Shown here piece by piece: positions 59,982-64,000 of a stretch of DNA of 64,000 nt. Under the pieces are notes generated by a model, which saw only the letters and a program-made list of their open reading frames with translations, made no database searches and had not been told where the DNA came from. The first letter of the stretch is position 1. Each line of letters opens with the position of its first letter. The position numbers were made by a program, and so were the translations under genes. Source of the DNA: a virus; the IMG/VR virus record IMGVR_UViG_3300008954_000020, positions 1 through 64,000 of that record. The stretch is one strand, 5' to 3'.

Positions 59982-60631
59982 TACTTATAATCACCTTCTG
60001 AGAATGGGTCGTTTTCTGTGAAGTCAAATATACCATCACCGAGTGTTTCAATAGTAGTATTATCTGCAAACGGGTCGGATGGAATTGTTATACCACCTGT
60101 GACAGAATCAACTTGGTCAGTTGTTAATGAGTCAACACGGTCATCTCCCGTGTCAAAGTCTTCGTGGGAGTATCGGAAGAGGTCACATGTAAGTTCATAG
60201 GTGTATAGTTTGCCGGCTTGATAGAATGGATTTTCTGTTTCGACATATTTTATTTCGAATAATCCATTGGTTAATGGGAAATGAATCAAATCACCCTCCC
60301 TTGGATATGTTATATCAGAAAGGTGTGCAAACTCCTCTGTGAATCGTTTCTTTGATACAACAACACTCATTGAATCGTTGATTTGAAAACCCAGTTTGGT
60401 GATTATATCACCCTCACCCTCGAATCCGTCTACATTAGATACATACATTTCAATTTCGACAGCATGTTCGAATTTCGAGATAGTGTCTTCACCGAAAAGA
60501 GTATCTTCGTTGACTAGAGTTCTTGGGATATAAAGAAAATCGAAACCATGTACCTTTATTGATTCTATTACAAGGTCTTCAATAAGATTTTGGTCAACCG
60601 ATTCTCTCTTGAAGTGTGGATTTGTTGACAT
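59981..60631 (-). CDS. 14: Neck protein gp14
   Basis: The 216-residue protein (T4: 256) belongs to the head-tail neck. It shows ESIKVHGFDFLYIPRTLVNED, EEFAHLSDITYPREGDLIHFPLTNGLFEI (around 112-140) and FYQAGKLYTYELTCDLFRYS, characteristic of gp14. GAGGTAG precedes the ATG. The C-terminal third is Asp/Thr-rich and probably flexible. Confidence 0.93.
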   Translation of the reverse strand: MSTNPHFKRESVDQNLIEDLVIESIKVHGFDFLYIPRTLVNEDTLFGEDTISKFEHAVEIEMYVSNVDGFEGEGDIITKLGFQINDSMSVVVSKKRFTEEFAHLSDITYPREGDLIHFPLTNGLFEIKYVETENPFYQAGKLYTYELTCDLFRYSHEDFDTGDDRVDSLTTDQVDSVTGGITIPSDPFADNTTIETLGDGIFDFTENDPFSEGDYK

Positions 60632-60638
60632 TATTAAT

Positions 60639-63600
60639 CTACCTCAATACTTGAGCAGTGATATATCCACCCTTGTTGAACTTTGCTGAATGATTCGTTG
60701 ATCTCAGTCTGAAACGCTTTGGTTGAGTAGTATTTCGGCGGTATATGCCTTCGAATTTACATTGTTGCATATTTGCTTCAGTTGTATCCTTGAACCATCT
60801 ATTCGACATCTCGATAGGCCTGCCCAGTTTTACAGTAAGCTCATCAGACCATCTGTTTCCTGCCGATTCATGAGCGTATTGCAGTTGACGAATAGTGAAA
60901 TGTCCAACAGCGCCCATGTAATCGTTTTGTGTATCGTGATCTTTCTGGTAGTTGACGTCCCCAACACCACCGAAGCCACCGTTCACATAGATCCCATTGT
61001 ATGTGGCCATGCAAGGAATTCCGTAATTACTCATATTGCTGAAATCAACCACTCTCAATTGCCTACTGCCATGTGCATAGTCATGATTGTTGCACCAGAA
61101 GAGTCCAGAATATCGATTGGCGCCAAAGTCTGATGTATGGACACCGTTGTCGTAGTAAGTGAAACCAGCATACCACCCCTTAGTGGTGTTCAGGCCAAGA
61201 CCGTTCCAATCAATTCGTATATCATTTGCGCCGAGATCGATTACATCTTCCAAATCGACATCAAGCGTTGTGCCACTCCTGCTGACTCGTTCTTCCACAT
61301 AAAAGACATCCGCACCAGCACGCCAATTTCCACCCTTACCACATTTAATTCCTTTGAAAGTGCCTACGGTTTGGCCATTGTAATTTGTAGCGCTGGAACC
61401 AAGGTCGAGATACCTGATATTATCCAAACGGACATCAACATCACCAAGGCCACTATCGGGATAACCGTCAAGGAGAATTAGATTGTCCTTGATCTCGCAA
61501 TAGGGGCCCCAGCCACTCGCAACCCCACTGGCATATCGCAAGACCAGGCCGCTGCCGGAAAAATATATTGCGCCGGGATTGGTGGCAGGGTCTTTCGAAC
61601 GAATTGTGTCATTTGATCCTTGCCCAATTGTAAGGGCTTCACAAGTTACCATTTGCGTTGCCCATAAATTCTCTGCGGCTAAGTTTCCGTAACAATTTAC
61701 TTTATACCCAGCATCTGGATTTCCGCCGATACCAACATTACCGATGCCGTCAATGATCATTCTGGTTTTTGCGCCCGCATCATAACTATTTGTAGTAGCA
61801 AAGGCCATTTTACTGCCGTATCCAACATCCGTAGCTACATAAATCCCCGCACTAGCCCTATTGTCCGAATCTTGAGCACCGAATGTAATTGCACCGCCTC
61901 GGCCCGCAAGGTCGGTTGAACCTCTTACATCCAAGTGCAACATGCCTTTGATGTTGCCGATGTTTGTGACGAAATGGTTCGAACCATCAGTCCAACTATT
62001 CGCACCGTCATCGGGGTCTTCTGACCAGAGGTGAAGAAGACATCCGGCCGCATTGTGAGTCGTTCCGTGTCCCGGCCCCATTGCAATCTGTCCATCAGCT
62101 CCGACAGACATATGAACGACATCTTCGTTTTCACTTGCGACTCTGAAATATCCATCAGTTCGCACTGCAATTTTGTCTTCACTCGCTAGAATTAGCGATC
62201 TATTAGTACCATCAGTGAACTCCACAAAACCATAATCATATATTCCTGCGCCATCAAAGTTCATTGATATGTGGGGAGCCGTGCCAGAGGGCTTTATCAT
62301 AAGTGGCGCATCAGGAGCATCAGTTGTACCAATGGATACACCTTGATTTTCTTCTGTACAAAGAAAAGTATCCCCCGAAATTCGACATTCACCATTAACA
62401 TCTAATAGATAATCAGCATATCGTTTATTGATTCCTACATAACCAGTTAATTTCTGAATAGAGATGTCACTAGTCGCATGAGGATTCTCACCACTTCGTG
62501 CAGTGATATACATATACTCCATATTTTCACTGCCAGACCCATAGGCACCCAACACTCCCAACGAATCCAATACGCCTTGATCCCCCACAAATACACCATT
62601 ACTATTCGTCCCTGCAATAGCAAATCCACGGGCCCACCCGCCAGTCGTGTAAGATGGTGCAGTTACAATACCATAATCACTTATCATGGATATAGAAGAG
62701 AAGCCCTCGACTCTAATGGGCCCTTGAAAGGTTTGGGCGGATGTTTCTGTCAGATATGCAATTCCAGACGGTAAGAGATCACTGTCCCAATCGGTTGATC
62801 CATCAGCATTAATTATGGCAATAAGTTGATTTGCTGTTAATTGAGCCGGAGCAGAAGAAGAACCAGCACCAAGACCGAGAATTCGGTTGGGGAAAATATC
62901 TGCCATCATTTCATGAGTAAATGCTTGGGCAGTAAATGCACCACCACCACTAGGAACCATCAAAACATCATTACCAGCAGTTGTGCCTGTGGTAACATCT
63001 GTAATATCGTTTAATACGAGAGATGCAGTAACCGATGACTGTGGAATGAATCCAAATTCTTGGTTTGTGCCATCACCAAATCGAATCATAACATGACCCG
63101 ATGCACCGTGTTGTCCCGACATGAGGTTCATTGCAGAAAGTCCTACTGCACCATCGGCAAGTTCATATGATCGAACCGAACCATCTTCAATTTCTGTATA
63201 ACCAATACCGCCTGTTTTGATTGAAACTGCACCAGAGGAAGTACTAAACATATTGGAATTAAAACTAGCAATACCCTTATTGGAAGTCGTAGCTTCTTCA
63301 CCCGAAAAGCTAACTTTATTGGACGAAACTGTTGTGCTAATCCCATCGGCACCTTCGAATGTTATTGTTTGACCAAGTGATACTGCATCGGTCGTACTGC
63401 CGTCGTATATATTAATTCCATCGTTTGCTATTTTTGCGTTTGTAACTGCATCATCTGGAATTTTTACAGTTGTAACTGCATCGTCTTGAATTTTTGCAGT
63501 TATTACGGAATCTGTTGCAAGTTTAGCAGCAACAACACCAACATCTTTGAGTCGAAGAGCATTACCACTAATTTCAAGTCCTGTACCATCTACATTAACT

Positions 63601-64000
63601 TGAAGGGTGTGGTCACCACCAAGTGTAACACCTGCACCATCCATTAATGCGCCGCCACCAGAAGAATATGTTAGTCCCGAACCCACAGGGGTTGCAAGTG
63701 TGATTCCACCAGCATTGGCCAACATGGCGTTTGTTACTTTTCCAGCGCCAATTGCCACAACACCTGTGTTATTGATAGTAATATCACCACTAATCACTCG
63801 GTTTGTAAAGGAATCATCACCACCATGGCCAATAAACATATGGCCATCGAGAATTGGTAAATTCAAACTCATTTCTTCGAGTCCGGCAATACCAGTTGCA
63901 CCTGTACCAATTTCTGTGACATTCAGCCACGCCCATGTCTTGTTATCTCCAACACCTGTTCCCGTAATGCCAAGAATATTACTAGTACCAACACCCGGCG
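60639..64000 (-). CDS. Very large fibre-like structural protein, 5' end outside window
   Basis: The frame runs from the stop at 60639 to the window end without a stop, so more than 1,100 residues are encoded. The ATG at 63872 is internal: it has no ribosome site and the frame upstream continues in the same style (TGVGDNKTWAWLNVTEIGTG). Near the visible start, short repeats DDAVTTVKI/DDAVTNAKI mark a fibre shaft. The middle carries glycine-rich, Asn/Asp-rich beta units. The C-terminus is a distinct aromatic, basic domain. A trimeric tail or neck fibre is likely, encoded beside gp14; the exact appendage is unknown. Confidence 0.75.
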   Translation of the reverse strand, partial: PGVGTSNILGITGTGVGDNKTWAWLNVTEIGTGATGIAGLEEMSLNLPILDGHMFIGHGGDDSFTNRVISGDITINNTGVVAIGAGKVTNAMLANAGGITLATPVGSGLTYSSGGGALMDGAGVTLGGDHTLQVNVDGTGLEISGNALRLKDVGVVAAKLATDSVITAKIQDDAVTTVKIPDDAVTNAKIANDGINIYDGSTTDAVSLGQTITFEGADGISTTVSSNKVSFSGEEATTSNKGIASFNSNMFSTSSGAVSIKTGGIGYTEIEDGSVRSYELADGAVGLSAMNLMSGQHGASGHVMIRFGDGTNQEFGFIPQSSVTASLVLNDITDVTTGTTAGNDVLMVPSGGGAFTAQAFTHEMMADIFPNRILGLGAGSSSAPAQLTANQLIAIINADGSTDWDSDLLPSGIAYLTETSAQTFQGPIRVEGFSSISMISDYGIVTAPSYTTGGWARGFAIAGTNSNGVFVGDQGVLDSLGVLGAYGSGSENMEYMYITARSGENPHATSDISIQKLTGYVGINKRYADYLLDVNGECRISGDTFLCTEENQGVSIGTTDAPDAPLMIKPSGTAPHISMNFDGAGIYDYGFVEFTDGTNRSLILASEDKIAVRTDGYFRVASENEDVVHMSVGADGQIAMGPGHGTTHNAAGCLLHLWSEDPDDGANSWTDGSNHFVTNIGNIKGMLHLDVRGSTDLAGRGGAITFGAQDSDNRASAGIYVATDVGYGSKMAFATTNSYDAGAKTRMIIDGIGNVGIGGNPDAGYKVNCYGNLAAENLWATQMVTCEALTIGQGSNDTIRSKDPATNPGAIYFSGSGLVLRYASGVASGWGPYCEIKDNLILLDGYPDSGLGDVDVRLDNIRYLDLGSSATNYNGQTVGTFKGIKCGKGGNWRAGADVFYVEERVSRSGTTLDVDLEDVIDLGANDIRIDWNGLGLNTTKGWYAGFTYYDNGVHTSDFGANRYSGLFWCNNHDYAHGSRQLRVVDFSNMSNYGIPCMATYNGIYVNGGFGGVGDVNYQKDHDTQNDYMGAVGHFTIRQLQYAHESAGNRWSDELTVKLGRPIEMSNRWFKDTTEANMQQCKFEGIYRRNTTQPKRFRLRSTNHSAKFNKGGYITAQVLR

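Noticed and set aside
1-64000. tRNA genes, CRISPR arrays, integrase, transposons, photosynthesis genes
   Set aside because: Reading by eye showed none. A tRNAscan or CRISPR finder run would settle the RNA and array question.

Overview
The window is a contiguous piece of an AT-rich, T4-like myovirus genome, probably from an aquatic phage. The diagnosis rests on a nearly complete T4 core set on the minus strand: neck, tail and head genes (gp14-gp15-gp16-gp17-gp18-gp19-gp20-gp67/68-gp21-gp22-gp23), recombination and late sigma genes (UvsY, UvsW, gp55, gp47, gp46, RNase H), clamp and clamp loader (gp45, gp44, gp62), RegA, DNA polymerase gp43, UvsX, helicase gp41 and primase gp61. The accessory genes (ThyX, monomeric B12-dependent ribonucleotide reductase, MazG-like protein, a large sugar and glycosyltransferase island) suggest a Gram-negative, probably marine host. 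The host itself cannot be named from the sequence. No tRNA, CRISPR array, insertion sequence or integrase was recognised, and no gene-free stretch exceeds 300 bases.

Layout, read in the direction of transcription (right to left). 64000-60639: 3' part of a very large fibre-like gene that runs off the window. 60631-48752: neck, tail and head morphogenesis, ending in a strong hairpin terminator. 48656-47022: a second tube-like protein, then UvsY and dCMP deaminase. 47005-40158: UvsW, an unknown gene, gp55, gp47, gp46 and RNase H. 40096-36013: clamp, clamp loader and RegA, with a GroES-like gene and an unknown gene inserted between the two loader subunits. 35997-22200: about 14 kb of nucleotide-sugar and glycan-transfer genes. 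22180-18600: tail-fibre-type genes, including a glycine-rich putative adhesin. 18603-9538: methyltransferase, dUTPase, MazG-like protein, DNA polymerase, a Mom-like DNA-modification protein, UvsX, gp41 and gp61. 9541-3557: glutamine synthetase, ThyX, a DUF3293-like protein, a collagen-like protein and ribonucleotide reductase. 3434-951: a secreted trypsin-like lipoprotein, two tiny membrane proteins, a RuvC-like resolvase and a three-gene membrane cassette that looks like a lysis module. The only plus-strand gene (1-950) converges on that module.

Regulation is partly readable. Near-consensus sigma70 promoters with 16-17 bp spacers precede uvsY, gp55, the clamp operon and the polymerase operon. 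T4-type late promoters (TATAAATA) precede gp18, gp68, gp22 and the RuvC-like gene. For the RuvC-like gene and for uvsW, the late-promoter motif lies in the loop of a hairpin that would bury the Shine-Dalgarno or start codon in read-through RNA, the logic known from T4 genes 49, e and soc. Two early promoters end six bases before a start codon, which predicts leaderless messages. Most genes within operons overlap as ATGA, TAATG or GTGA.

The most interesting candidates are: a Mom-like DNA-modification protein carrying the same kind of C-terminal clamp-binding tail as gp43 and gp55 here, suggesting replication-coupled DNA modification; a phage-borne type II glutamine synthetase; a secreted trypsin-like lipoprotein; the hairpin/late-promoter switches; a GroES-like gene inside the clamp-loader operon; and the glycan island with a double-LicD protein.
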